A DNA stretch of 64,000 bases from JANXQE01 sp035294005 (GTDB lineage Bacteria > Verrucomicrobiota > Verrucomicrobiia > Limisphaerales > UBA8199), in assembly GCA_035294005.1 (NCBI GenBank), contig DATGLT010000445.1:4748-68747 (forward strand), read 5' to 3'. This document shows, one piece after another, positions 33,544 to 42,561 of the stretch. Every line of letters starts with the position of its first letter. Within the stretch, counting starts at the first letter, position 1. Under the pieces are notes generated by a model. It searched no databases and was not told the DNA's origin. It saw nothing but the letters and a program-made list of their open reading frames with translations. A program made the translations under genes and the position numbers.

Positions 33544-35196
33544 TCAGAATTGAAAGTAAATGAACTGCGACCCTTCAAACACACCTAGGCTCAGAATAGC
33601 AGCCAGGGCCAGAATAACTGCTACCACCTGTGAACCTGTGCGCCACCGAGAGAAGTGGTTCATCTCATCAAATTTCCATTGGAAAAATAAGCTGACACAG
33701 CCCAGCACCAGAATAGCCTGAGCGATCGGGTTAATGCGGGCCGGCCAGGCTACCAGGCTCTCGAGGGAACGCAGGACAAAGTGGAATTGGTCAACTCCCG
33801 GAGCCAATGAGCCGGCGCGAAACAGCAACCAGCCAAGACAGGTAATGTGAAAAAAGACCACAATGAGAACAAAGCGCTTAACCAAGCCCATGAGGTCCCC
33901 GCCGGAAGGCGGTCGCGAAGGAGTCGAAATCGGCTGCGGGGTGGAGAGTGGAACTGACTCCGGGGACGCGCTTTCTCTTTGGGATTCAGCATAGGAGGTC
34001 CACGAGCTTCCTTGGGCCAGGCTCACCGACGCCGTGGCCAATGTATTAACCGAAGGCCCCTGCATCACCGCATGGGCTTGAGACGTAGAGACCGGCAAAG
34101 GATGGGTGATCTCGGCCCGGCTGAAGGATTGGAATCGCGATGAGACGAAATCGTTCCACAGTCGTTGGCAGGCTAGAAGGCCCCCGTGATATAGTCCCCA
34201 CAATACATAGGCGACACCGGCGCCATGCCACAAGCCGCCCAGCAACATCGTGAGCATCAGGTTTCGATAGGTCTTCATGCGTCCGTAGCGATTGCCTCCG
34301 AGGGGAATATAAAGATAATCGCGTAGCCAGGTGGAAAGGCTGATATGCCAGTGGCGCCAGAAAGCAGCGGGATTGGTGACCAGATAAGGAGCACGAAAAT
34401 TCTCGACCAACTCGAAGCCCATCAATTTGGAGAGCCCTCGGGCAATATCCGAGTAGCCGGCAAAGTCGCCATAGATCTGGAAAGCAAAGGCGTAGATGAC
34501 CAGCCAAAAGTTAGCGTCTGCCAAGGCAGGCAGGCTTCCTGAGAAACCCCAAGTAGTGATTTGGCCAAGACGATCCGCAATGACCACTTTTTTCAGATAG
34601 CCCATGAGGATCAGCCAAATTCCGTTGGCAACTTCCTCAGGAACAATTTTTCTAGGCCGCTGACATTGAGGCAGGAGCAAGGACGCCCGAACAATCGGCC
34701 CCGCCACCAGATGAGGAAAGAAGGCCACATACAACATGAAATCGAGGGGATTGCGAGCCGGCTTGAGTTCGCCACGATAAACATCGATGGTGTAGCTCAT
34801 CGAGAGAAAGGTGTAGAATGAAATCCCTACCGGCAGAACCACGTGCAGGATGGGAAAACTCAAAGTGACGCCAAGGTGCGCGAATGCAGCTTGCAGGCTC
34901 TGCTCGAAAAACCCAAAGTACTTAAAGATACAAAGGACACCCAGGTTCACGGTCATGCTGGACGCCAGGAGAAACTTTCGTCGTTTCGGATCGGGTTCTT
35001 CGTCGATCCATAAAGCACAGAAGTAGTCAAATAATGTCGTGAACAGCAATAAGCCGAGGAAGCGGGGATCCCACCAGCCATAAAAAATGTAACTGGCAAC
35101 CAGCAGCATCCAATTCTGGAAACGATGTTTCAAGCAATAGTACAGCGCCAGAACCACGGACAAAAAAGCCAGAAAGGTTAACGAATTGAAAACCAT
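33544..35196 (-). CDS. MBOAT-family O-acyltransferase (AlgI-like)
   Basis: A 550-residue multi-pass membrane protein of the AlgI/DltB/PatA family that moves acyl groups across the membrane. Evidence: ASYIFYGWWDPRF near the N-terminus, VLPVGISFYTFLSMSYTID, FFPHLVAGPIVRAS, IYGDFAGYSDIARG, FWRHWHISLSTWLRDYLYIPLGGNR, and the catalytic His324 in GGLWHGAGVAYVLWGLYHG. An unusual Ser/Pro/Thr-rich linker occupies about residues 366-433 between transmembrane segments. With the SGNH partner two bases downstream it probably O-acetylates a surface polymer. ATG 35196 begins at the first transmembrane helix. Confidence 0.93.
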   Translation of the reverse strand: MVFNSLTFLAFLSVVLALYYCLKHRFQNWMLLVASYIFYGWWDPRFLGLLLFTTLFDYFCALWIDEEPDPKRRKFLLASSMTVNLGVLCIFKYFGFFEQSLQAAFAHLGVTLSFPILHVVLPVGISFYTFLSMSYTIDVYRGELKPARNPLDFMLYVAFFPHLVAGPIVRASLLLPQCQRPRKIVPEEVANGIWLILMGYLKKVVIADRLGQITTWGFSGSLPALADANFWLVIYAFAFQIYGDFAGYSDIARGLSKLMGFELVENFRAPYLVTNPAAFWRHWHISLSTWLRDYLYIPLGGNRYGRMKTYRNLMLTMLLGGLWHGAGVAYVLWGLYHGGLLACQRLWNDFVSSRFQSFSRAEITHPLPVSTSQAHAVMQGPSVNTLATASVSLAQGSSWTSYAESQRESASPESVPLSTPQPISTPSRPPSGGDLMGLVKRFVLIVVFFHITCLGWLLFRAGSLAPGVDQFHFVLRSLESLVAWPARINPIAQAILVLGCVSLFFQWKFDEMNHFSRWRTGSQVVAVILALAAILSLGVFEGSQFIYFQF

Positions 35197-35408
35197 TGCA
35201 GCGTATTAAAGCGGGGACGGGGAATGGAGCTCCACAACTAAAGCCAGATCAAATTGCCGGGCCAGTATTGCGGGTGGAAGCAATGCCTTTGGTTGCAATA
35301 AAGTCATGCGCGAAGACGTCATTTCAGGTTAATTTAGGTTCGGACCACGGCAAGGATAAACAGCGGACCAGCGAGTTGGCATTGGGGCCAGTTAAACGCG
35401 ACTGATAA

Positions 35409-35452
35409 GCGAAAATTGCCGTGAAATCGAGCTCCTGACGGCTTATTTTCGC
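35409..35452 (+). promoter_or_regulatory. Hairpin immediately upstream of glutamate dehydrogenase
   Basis: An inverted repeat GCGAAAAT (35409-35416) with ATTTTCGC (35445-35452), extended by GCCGT (35418-35422) with ACGGC (35438-35442), forms a 13-pair interrupted stem. The loop is 15 bases. It ends six bases before the ATG at 35459, where a ribosome site would be expected. It could be a cis-acting RNA element or a bipartite protein site. Confidence 0.45.
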
Positions 35453-35458
35453 CGTGCG

Positions 35459-36715
35459 ATGCAAATTTACGATTCCCCCACGTTCCGCATGGCTTGCCAA
35501 CAGTTCGACCTGGTTGCCGATCATCTGCAAATACCGGAATCGGAACGCGGTCGCCTGAAATTTCCGAAACGCTCGATGACAGTGGCGTTACCGATCCATC
35601 GAGACGACGGGTCAATCCAGGTGCTCAGCGGCTACCGCGTGCAGCATCACCTCACGCTGGGGCCGACCAAGGGCGGGCTGCGATATCACCCGGACGTGAG
35701 CCTGGGTGAGGTCGCGGCTTTGGCGATGTGGATGAGCTGGAAGTGCGCGCTCACTGGCCTGCCGTACGGAGGCGCCAAAGGAGGCGTCGCCTGCGATCCT
35801 GGGAAGCTTTCCCGCGATGAACTGGAACGCTTAACACGCAGGTACACCCAGGAGATGATTCCATTTATAGGGCCGCAAATCGATGTCATGGCTCCCGACC
35901 TTGGAACCAATGAACAGGTGATGGCGTGGATGATGGACACCTATTCAGTGCACGCGGGCTATACCGTGCCGAGCATTGTAACTGGCAAGCCTGTGGGAAT
36001 TGGAGGGTCGCTCGGCAGACGCGAGGCGACCGGACGCGGCGTTGGGTACCTGGTGAATCGCGCGACGGACACCATGGGCCTGGATATCAGCAAAGCGACT
36101 GCCGCGGTCCAGGGTTTCGGGAATGTCGGTTCGGTGGCTGCTCTTTCGCTGGAGCGGTATGGCGTGAAGGTCATCGCCGTTACGGACGCCTTCGGCGGCG
36201 TCTATAACAAGAATGGCTTGAATCTCTGGGAACTGGAAAAGCACGTCGCCAATAATAAAACCGTGGCCGGGTTTTCCGAAGCCGATCCGATTACCAATGA
36301 ACAACTGCTGGTGTTGCCGTGTGATATCCTCGTTCCCGCGGCTTTGGAGCGGCAGATCACGGAAGCCAATGCGGGCAAAATCAAATGCCGGATCCTTGCC
36401 GAGGCTGCTAATGGCCCCACCACGCCTGAAGCTGATGCGATTCTCAATAATCGGGAGGAGATCTTCGTAATCCCGGATGTGCTTTGCAATGCCGGCGGCG
36501 TCGTCGTCTCCTATTTCGAATGGGTTCAGGACTTGCAGAGCTTTTTCTGGAGCGAGACCGAAGTCGTCGACAAACTGTTTCGGATCCTGGAAAACGCCTT
36601 TTCCCAGGTGGTCGCGATTAGTCGAAAACAAAAACTGCCGATGCGAATGGCGGCCTTGAGTGTGGGGATAAAACGCGTGCAGGAGGCAAAACGCGTTCGA
36701 GGTCTATTCCCTTAG
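35459..36715 (+). CDS. gdhA: Glu/Leu/Phe/Val dehydrogenase (glutamate dehydrogenase)
   Basis: Glutamate dehydrogenase interconverts glutamate with 2-oxoglutarate and ammonium. The 418-residue hexameric-type enzyme has GPTKGGLRYHPDVSLGEVAA, the catalytic Lys region LPYGGAKGGVACDP, DVMAPDLGTNEQVMAWMMD, and the dinucleotide fold VQGFGNVGSVAALSLERYG. DILVPAALERQIT and CRILAEAANGPTTPEAD complete the family pattern. NAD/NADP preference cannot be read safely. The start ATG 35459 matches a family-like MQIYDSPTFRMA. A hairpin precedes it. Confidence 0.95.
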   Translation: MQIYDSPTFRMACQQFDLVADHLQIPESERGRLKFPKRSMTVALPIHRDDGSIQVLSGYRVQHHLTLGPTKGGLRYHPDVSLGEVAALAMWMSWKCALTGLPYGGAKGGVACDPGKLSRDELERLTRRYTQEMIPFIGPQIDVMAPDLGTNEQVMAWMMDTYSVHAGYTVPSIVTGKPVGIGGSLGRREATGRGVGYLVNRATDTMGLDISKATAAVQGFGNVGSVAALSLERYGVKVIAVTDAFGGVYNKNGLNLWELEKHVANNKTVAGFSEADPITNEQLLVLPCDILVPAALERQITEANAGKIKCRILAEAANGPTTPEADAILNNREEIFVIPDVLCNAGGVVVSYFEWVQDLQSFFWSETEVVDKLFRILENAFSQVVAISRKQKLPMRMAALSVGIKRVQEAKRVRGLFP

Positions 36716-36876
36716 CCGACGGTGCTGGGTTGCGGGTTTGGCGACCAAACGACGGGTGCGCGCCAATGTTTCGTTAAACCACGGTGGACGCGGCAAAACC
36801 GGAGCAACCGATCACAAACTGTCTCATTCCATTTGGGTGCATTCGAGGGCCGTGCTATGATTGCGTTGCCACCGCA

Positions 36877-39219
36877 ATGAACTCGGGAACCGAGAAAGCG
36901 CCGACGCCTTCTTTAACAGGAATGCATGGAACGTGGCGGCAGATTTGCCTCGCCGGGCTCATCCTGGCTCTTTTTTCCTCAGTTCGACTTCACGCCGCGT
37001 CCCGTTTCACTTCGGTTTTCATTTCAGAATTCCTTGCCGACAACCAACACGGGCTAACTGACACCGACGGAGATCATCCGGGTTGGATTGAACTGTACAA
37101 TGCGGGGTTTGAGACCGTAAACCTGGCCGGCTGGTTTCTCTCGGATTCGACCACAAACCTGGCAAAGTGGCGTTTTCCGGAAGTGGGGATCCTTCCAGGC
37201 GCTTATATGGTCGTGTTCGCTTCTGGAAAAAACCGGACCAAGGACCTGGTTCGGCTCCACACCAATTTTCGTCTCGCTACCGAAGGAGGATATCTCGCAT
37301 TGTGCGGCCCCCGAACGAACATTGTTTCGGATTTTGAGGATCGTTACCCAAAGCAAATGCCGGATGTGTCTTACGGCCGCGTTCGCGGGGAACCCGACCT
37401 CTGCGGGTTCATGCAGGAGCCAACCCCGGGCAAGCCCAACGCCAGCAGCGGACCCGGGTTTGCGCCCAGTGTGCAGTTCTCAAGAGCCGGCGGTGCATTC
37501 GTCGAGCCTTTTTCTGTTGAACTGTCATGCACATTCACAGGGGCGGTCATCCGCTACACGTTGGATGGGCGGCTGCCCAGCCGAAGGTCCCCAAGGTATG
37601 AAGGGCCGATTTCCATCACAAATTCAACCTGCGTGCGCGCCCGCGCTTACGTTGAGGAATTTCTGCCGGGACCGCCGCGCGGGGAAACGTATACCCTCCT
37701 GGGATCGAATGTGATTGGTTTCGACTCAAACCTGCCGGTGCTCGTGATGGACACTTTGGGCGCCGAACGCTCGACCTCAAGCCGTTCTTCCGTTGTTCAA
37801 TTATCTTTTTACGAACCGGTGAACGGCAGAACGCGTCTCACCAATTCTCCGTCCCTGACCACCCGGGGCGGTTATCACATCCGCGGCTCGACCTCGGCGG
37901 GTATGCCGCAAACTCCTTACGCGCTGCAGTTCCTGAACGAATTTAACCACGAGCAGCATCTGCCGGCGTTGGGCATGCCTGCGAATTCCGATTGGGTTCT
38001 GTACGCGCCAACGGAATTCGATTCGGTGATGATCCATAACCCGTTCATTCACCAGTTGAGCAGGGACATGGGCCGTTATTCACCCCGTACTCGGTTTGTG
38101 GAAGTTTTCCTGGCCCGGCACGCCGGACCTGTTCAAACCCGGGATTATCACGGCTTGTACGTGCTCGAAGAGAAAATCAAGGTGGGGAAGCATCGAGTCG
38201 CCATTGACCGGATAGGGCCCGAGGATCTGCAGCCCCCGGAGGTGACGGGCGGCTATCTGGTAAAGTTTGACCGGCCGGGCCCCGAGGAGAGCGGGTTCTG
38301 GGCGGGTGGGGCTTCCATGATTTATGTCGAACCAAAAGAGCCGGTGATTAGCCTCCCTCAACGCGCGGAGCAGCGGCAGTATCTCTCGGCGTACTTCGAT
38401 GAGTTCGAAGAAGTGCTGCGCAGCTCAAACTGGAAAGATCCTGTGCATGGGTACCGGGCGTACGTCGATGTTGATTCCTGGATCGATTTCCATGTCTTGG
38501 AGGTGCTTAGCGGGAACGTGGATGCACTGCATTTCAGCACCTACTTTTACAAACCCCGGAACGGCAAAATCACCTACGGCCCGCATTGGGATTTCGACCG
38601 GGCACTCGGTTCAAGTGATTATCGGGATTCCGAACCGCGGCGCTGGAATACCGGCAGGTTTTTTCATGCGCCGTGGTGGGGGCGACTGTTCACCGACCCG
38701 GATTTCTGGCAACTGTGGGTCGATCGGTGGCAGGCTTTGCGCTCCACAACCTTTTCCGAGCAACACATGTTTGGCCTCATCGATCGCCTAGCCACTGAAG
38801 TGCGCGAAGCCCAGCCGCGCGAGGCCAGTCGCTGGGATCTCCAGCCCAGGTGGGGCACCTATCAAAGTGAAGTCGATTGGATGAAAAACTGGCTGACTCA
38901 GCGAACCGAATTCATTGATCAGCAACTGGTCCAGCCCCCAAAGCTGGACCGATCTTCCGGACCGGTCAGCAGCGGAACGCCTATTACATTGAGAGGCCCG
39001 GAAGGCGCAACCGTTTATTACACACTGGACGGCTCCGACCCGCGCGCTGCTCAAGGCGCCGTTTCAACCAATGCGCTGGTATATAGCGAGCCTATCGCCG
39101 TGCAGTCCAGTGTTCAAATCACAGCTCGTTCTCGCAACCCAATGCAGCGTCAAGTTGGAGGCCCGCCAATTTCGACCCCATGGTCCGGCCCGGTGAGCGC
39201 CCGGTATGAAGTTCAATAG
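36877..39219 (+). CDS. Secreted CotH-like protein with lamin-tail and chitobiase-like domains
   Basis: A 780-residue exported protein. ATG 36877 (or ATG 36922) precedes a signal peptide, ICLAGLILALFSSVRLHAAS. A lamin-tail domain follows (VFISEFLADNQHG, GWIELYNAG, LAGWFLSDS), then a chitobiase/hexosaminidase C-terminal-like beta domain (VIRYTLDGRLPSRRSP). A CotH kinase-like region comes next, with GGYLVKFDRPGPEESG and the metal-site-like GPHWDFDRALGSSDYRD. A second chitobiase-like domain ends the protein (VYYTLDGSDPRAAQ). CotH proteins are secreted protein kinase-fold enzymes; the substrate here is unknown. A GTG at 36784 would be an alternative start but lacks a signal sequence. Confidence 0.87.
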   Translation: MNSGTEKAPTPSLTGMHGTWRQICLAGLILALFSSVRLHAASRFTSVFISEFLADNQHGLTDTDGDHPGWIELYNAGFETVNLAGWFLSDSTTNLAKWRFPEVGILPGAYMVVFASGKNRTKDLVRLHTNFRLATEGGYLALCGPRTNIVSDFEDRYPKQMPDVSYGRVRGEPDLCGFMQEPTPGKPNASSGPGFAPSVQFSRAGGAFVEPFSVELSCTFTGAVIRYTLDGRLPSRRSPRYEGPISITNSTCVRARAYVEEFLPGPPRGETYTLLGSNVIGFDSNLPVLVMDTLGAERSTSSRSSVVQLSFYEPVNGRTRLTNSPSLTTRGGYHIRGSTSAGMPQTPYALQFLNEFNHEQHLPALGMPANSDWVLYAPTEFDSVMIHNPFIHQLSRDMGRYSPRTRFVEVFLARHAGPVQTRDYHGLYVLEEKIKVGKHRVAIDRIGPEDLQPPEVTGGYLVKFDRPGPEESGFWAGGASMIYVEPKEPVISLPQRAEQRQYLSAYFDEFEEVLRSSNWKDPVHGYRAYVDVDSWIDFHVLEVLSGNVDALHFSTYFYKPRNGKITYGPHWDFDRALGSSDYRDSEPRRWNTGRFFHAPWWGRLFTDPDFWQLWVDRWQALRSTTFSEQHMFGLIDRLATEVREAQPREASRWDLQPRWGTYQSEVDWMKNWLTQRTEFIDQQLVQPPKLDRSSGPVSSGTPITLRGPEGATVYYTLDGSDPRAAQGAVSTNALVYSEPIAVQSSVQITARSRNPMQRQVGGPPISTPWSGPVSARYEVQ

Positions 39220-39253
39220 TTTTCCCGGAAGCTGCACTCCCCGCACTCAACGA

Positions 39254-39328
39254 GTAGCCGCCGAGGTAACGAGGCGGACCAAAGGCGCAACAGAAGCGCC
39301 GAATCCGCCTCATAACTTCGGCGGCTAC
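39254..39328. repeat. 75-bp nested palindrome (REP-like element)
   Basis: Two 25-base arms, 39254-39278 (beginning GTAGCCGCCGAGG) and 39304-39328 (ending TCGGCGGCTAC), are inverted repeats with 22 of 25 positions pairing. Inside lies a second small stem, GGCGC (39284-39288) with GCGCC (39296-39300). It sits between the convergent ends of the CotH gene and purC, where it could also serve as a bidirectional terminator. I saw no second copy in this window. Confidence 0.6.
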
Positions 39329-39357
39329 GCCGGCTCGAAGGGTTTTTCAACAGTCCT

Positions 39358-40263
39358 TTAGGAGAGCAACTTCTTCCCTGTAAGCCGCTCGTACGCTTCG
39401 AGGTATTTTGACTCCGTGCGCGCGACCACCTCGGCAGGCAACGCCGGCGCGGGAGGGGACTTGTCCCAATCCAAGGTTTCCAGGTAATCGCGCACGAACT
39501 GTTTGTCAAAGCTCGGTTGACCTTTGCCAGGTTGGTACTGGTCAGCCGGCCAAAAACGCGATGAATCCGGCGTCAGGACTTCGTCGATCAGGATGAGTTC
39601 TCCGTTGAGAAGGCCGAACTCAAACTTGGTGTCGGCGATGATAATTCCCCGTTTGCGGGCATAGTCGCGGGCGGTATTGTAAATCTTGAGACTGGCAGCA
39701 CGCGCTTTTTCAGCGATGTCGGCACCGACGATCCCCGCGGCTTGTGCGAAGGAAATATTTTCATCGTGGCCGGTTTCGGCTTTGGTCGCCGGCGTAAAAA
39801 TGGGCTCCGGCAGTTCGGACGATTCTTTAAGTCCGGGCGGCAGCTTGACTCCGCAGACCGTCTGGCTGGCGCGATATTCTTTCCAACCGGACCCGGCAAG
39901 ATAACCGCGCACGACACACTCGATCGCCAGGGGTTGGGCTTTTTTGACAATCATGCTTCGGCCATTGAGTTGCGGGGCAAAACCCTCCAACTGCTCGGGA
40001 AGCGGTTCCTGGGCGCGCGATATCAAGTGGTTTGCCTGAAAAGCCTGCATTTGCGCGAACCAGAAATAAGAAATCTGCGTCAGGACTTGTCCCTTGTGCG
40101 GAATTCCGCTCGGCATGATGCAGTCGAATGCTGAGATGCGGTCGGTTGCAACAAACAAAAGACGGTCGCCCAAGTCAAAAATCTCCCTGACCTTCCCGCT
40201 TTTCAGTTTCTTGATTCCCGGCAATTCAAGACGCAACACTGTTCCATCTGTTTCAATTGGCAT
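39358..40263 (-). CDS. purC: SAICAR synthase PurC
   Basis: PurC joins aspartate to CAIR in purine synthesis. The 301-residue protein has KKLKSGKVREIFDLGDRLLF, ATDRISAFDCIMPSGIPHKG, CVVRGYLAGSGWKEY, and IIADTKFEFGLLNGELILID with DEVLTPDSSRFWPAD. This is the longer, single-domain type common outside the Bacillus group. ATG 40263 is the family-like start; an open extension reaches 40290. It lies 109 bases downstream of guaA on the same strand, so the two purine genes are probably co-transcribed. Confidence 0.96.
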   Translation of the reverse strand: MPIETDGTVLRLELPGIKKLKSGKVREIFDLGDRLLFVATDRISAFDCIMPSGIPHKGQVLTQISYFWFAQMQAFQANHLISRAQEPLPEQLEGFAPQLNGRSMIVKKAQPLAIECVVRGYLAGSGWKEYRASQTVCGVKLPPGLKESSELPEPIFTPATKAETGHDENISFAQAAGIVGADIAEKARAASLKIYNTARDYARKRGIIIADTKFEFGLLNGELILIDEVLTPDSSRFWPADQYQPGKGQPSFDKQFVRDYLETLDWDKSPPAPALPAEVVARTESKYLEAYERLTGKKLLS

Positions 40264-40372
40264 AGAGTTAATATGTCCAGTCAATCGCAACGTTCAAGCA
40301 CAAGTCGAAACGGCGCCGGAGCCTTACCGGATTCGGTCTCTGAGCGGAGACTCTTTGAATCGAGTCGACCGT

Positions 40373-41914
40373 CTACTCCCACTCGATGGTTCCCGGGGGC
40401 TTGCTGGTGATGTCCAAGCAAACACGGTTGACTCCTTTGACCTCGTTGATAATCCGGCTGGAAAGCTTTTCCAGCAAGTCGTACGGCAGTTTGACCCAGT
40501 CAGCCGTCATGCCGTCCTGCGATTCGACAGCTCGCAGTGCGATCGTGTAATCGTAAGTCCGCTCGTCGCCCATTACCCCGACGCTGCGCACGGGCAGCAG
40601 CACCGCAAAGCTCTGCCAGATTTTATAGTACCAATCCGTGGCTTTCATTTCCTCCACAACAATCGAATCTGCATTGCGGAGAATTTCCAGCCGCGAAGGC
40701 GTGACTTCGCCCAGAATGCGCACGGCCAGGCCGGGGCCGGGAAAAGGCTGTCGCAGCACGATCTCCCGGGGAAGTCCCAACTCCAGGCCCAACTCGCGCA
40801 CCTCATCTTTGAAGAGGCACTTGAGCGGTTCGACCAGCTGAAATCTCATTTTTTTTGGCAACCCCCCGACGTTGTGATGACTCTTGATCATTGCCGCGGG
40901 ATTGCCTGCAATCGGCACCGATTCGATCACATCGGGGTAAAGCGTTCCCTGCGCAAGGAACCTGGCTTTTCCGACTCTGCGGGTAGCGGACTCGAATACT
41001 TCAATGAACGTTTTGCCGATGATTTTCCGTTTGCGTTCGGGTTCCGTCACGCCTTTGAGTCGGCTCAGAAAGAGCCTGGTGGCGTCTTCGTATTGGAGCT
41101 TGATGCGAAAATGGCGTCCAAAAACTTCGCGCACGACGGTGGACTCCTTCCCGCGAAGCAGGCCGTTGTTGACAAAGATGCACGTGAGTTGATCGCCGAC
41201 AGCTTTGTGTAACAGGGCGGCGGCAACGCTCGAATCGACTCCTCCGCTCAAGCCAAGAATGACCTTTTCCTGCCCTACCTTGGCCTGGATGGTTTCGACC
41301 GCCTGGTCGATGTAGCTTCGCATCGTCCAGGTTTTGCCGCAGCCGCACACGTTGTGGACGAAGTTCGCAATGATTTCTTTCCCGTGCGGTGTATGCACCA
41401 CCTCCGGATGGAATTGCAGCCCAAAGCTTTTGTGGTCCTGGCTCTCGATGGCGGCGTAATCGGAATTCTCGGTCACGGCGACGGAACTAAAACCTTTGGG
41501 CAGCCGCGTCAGCTTGTCTCCGTGAGAATTCCAGACCTGCAATGTCTCGGGCAGGTTCGCGAACAGCGGACAGAAACTGTCTTTGACTCGTAGTGTGCCT
41601 TTTCCGTATTCCCGCCGTTGTCCAGGCTCAACTTTGCCGCCGAGGTATTGAGCCATGAGTTGAAGGCCGTAGCAAATTCCGAGAATCGGAACGTTCAATT
41701 TGAAGATCTGGCGCGCCGGGAGTGGGGCGTCTTTGCTGTAGACGCTCGATGGCCCTCCGGACAGGATAATGCCTTTGGGGGCCATTTCGCGCAGTTCGTC
41801 CGGGGGTATATCGTAGCGGACAATCACCGAGTACACATTGCATTCGCGGATTCGGCGGGCTATCACCTGGGTGTATTGGGACCCGAAATCCAAAATGACA
41901 ATTTGCTCAGTCAT
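40373..41914 (-). CDS. guaA: GMP synthase (glutamine-hydrolysing) GuaA
   Basis: GuaA converts XMP to GMP. The 513-residue two-domain enzyme begins MTEQIVILDFGSQYTQVIA. The amidotransferase domain has the Cys nucleophile in GICYGLQLMAQYLGG and the His-x-Glu in FGLQFHPEVVHT. The ATP-pyrophosphatase domain has the P-loop LGLSGGVDSSVAAALLHKA, and the C-terminal dimerisation domain ends KPPGTIEWE. ATG 41914 is the family start, although the frame is open to 41950. purC follows. Confidence 0.97.
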   Translation of the reverse strand: MTEQIVILDFGSQYTQVIARRIRECNVYSVIVRYDIPPDELREMAPKGIILSGGPSSVYSKDAPLPARQIFKLNVPILGICYGLQLMAQYLGGKVEPGQRREYGKGTLRVKDSFCPLFANLPETLQVWNSHGDKLTRLPKGFSSVAVTENSDYAAIESQDHKSFGLQFHPEVVHTPHGKEIIANFVHNVCGCGKTWTMRSYIDQAVETIQAKVGQEKVILGLSGGVDSSVAAALLHKAVGDQLTCIFVNNGLLRGKESTVVREVFGRHFRIKLQYEDATRLFLSRLKGVTEPERKRKIIGKTFIEVFESATRRVGKARFLAQGTLYPDVIESVPIAGNPAAMIKSHHNVGGLPKKMRFQLVEPLKCLFKDEVRELGLELGLPREIVLRQPFPGPGLAVRILGEVTPSRLEILRNADSIVVEEMKATDWYYKIWQSFAVLLPVRSVGVMGDERTYDYTIALRAVESQDGMTADWVKLPYDLLEKLSSRIINEVKGVNRVCLDITSKPPGTIEWE

Positions 41915-42103
41915 GGCGCCTTTGAAAAACGGGAAATCTGATCCGTGCAACCCCGTTTGGCGAGAGAAAAGTGCGGGATTTTTTTATCGAGTTTTTTTCA
42001 CCCCGCAGAGACGTGGAACCGCCGCGAGGTTGATTTGCAGCATTGCAATGGCGTTGCGAACTTGCGCGAAGCGCGACGGCCTTTGGCCGGCACGGGCCAT
42101 CGC

Positions 42104-42466
42104 CTACTGCTTCACGATTTTCACACTTCCCGAATTGGCATCGTAGACGATCTTGGTTCCGTACGGCGCATCCGGGATTTTGGGAATGTACTTTTGCTGA
42201 ACCAACTCGTTGAGGTCTTTAGGATTTCGCCCGTTATCGACAGCAAACATCTGGATTGCTTTGTCGAGCGAGGTCGTGTCGACGGTCGTGACGGCCGCTT
42301 GGTGGCCTTTTTGCAAGGCGCCCAAGTAACCGCCGGGGGCATTGAGCGGAGTGGTTCCGTTATTCGAGGCGTTGGTGCTGCCAGCCGCGGTCGAGGAATC
42401 CGGTTTCTGATCGCAGGCGCACAGGATCAGCGCAGAGGCGAGTGCGAGGTAACGAGGTGCTTTCAT
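42104..42466 (-). CDS. Lipoprotein with a pseudopilin-like C-terminal segment
   Basis: A 120-residue predicted lipoprotein: signal peptide and lipobox ALILCAC (Cys about residue 18), then a Ser/Thr/Asn-rich linker and a small domain. The domain has LDKAIQMFAVDNGRNPKDLN, ELVQQKYIPKIPDAPYG and the closing KIVYDANSGSVKIV. This resembles the globular tail of type II secretion pseudopilins such as GspG, but there is no prepilin-type N-terminus, so it is not a normal pilin. The function is unknown. ATG 42466 is well defined. The 189 bases between it and guaA hold no gene. Confidence 0.7.
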   Translation of the reverse strand: MKAPRYLALASALILCACDQKPDSSTAAGSTNASNNGTTPLNAPGGYLGALQKGHQAAVTTVDTTSLDKAIQMFAVDNGRNPKDLNELVQQKYIPKIPDAPYGTKIVYDANSGSVKIVKQ

Positions 42467-42490
42467 ACGGCGAGTTTAAACCCGGGGGAC

Positions 42491-42525
42491 GAAAAATAAA
42501 AGAGCCGGGCAAACCCATGCCCGGC
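42491..42525 (-). terminator. Rho-independent terminator of the small lipoprotein gene
   Basis: A perfect eight-base stem, GCCGGGCA (42504-42511) with TGCCCGGC (42518-42525) and a six-base loop, is followed on the minus strand by a T-rich tract (42503-42491). It lies 37 bases after the stop of the 43-residue lipoprotein gene and ahead of the pseudopilin-like lipoprotein, so it separates the two transcripts. Confidence 0.75.
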
Positions 42526-42561
42526 GTGAATGACATCCCCAAATTGTTTGGAAGTAATGTC

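Noticed and set aside
41915..42103. T-rich runs downstream of the pseudopilin-like lipoprotein gene as a terminator
   Set aside because: The T-runs at about 41970-42000 are on the plus strand side of weak stems and no good GC stem precedes them on the minus strand.
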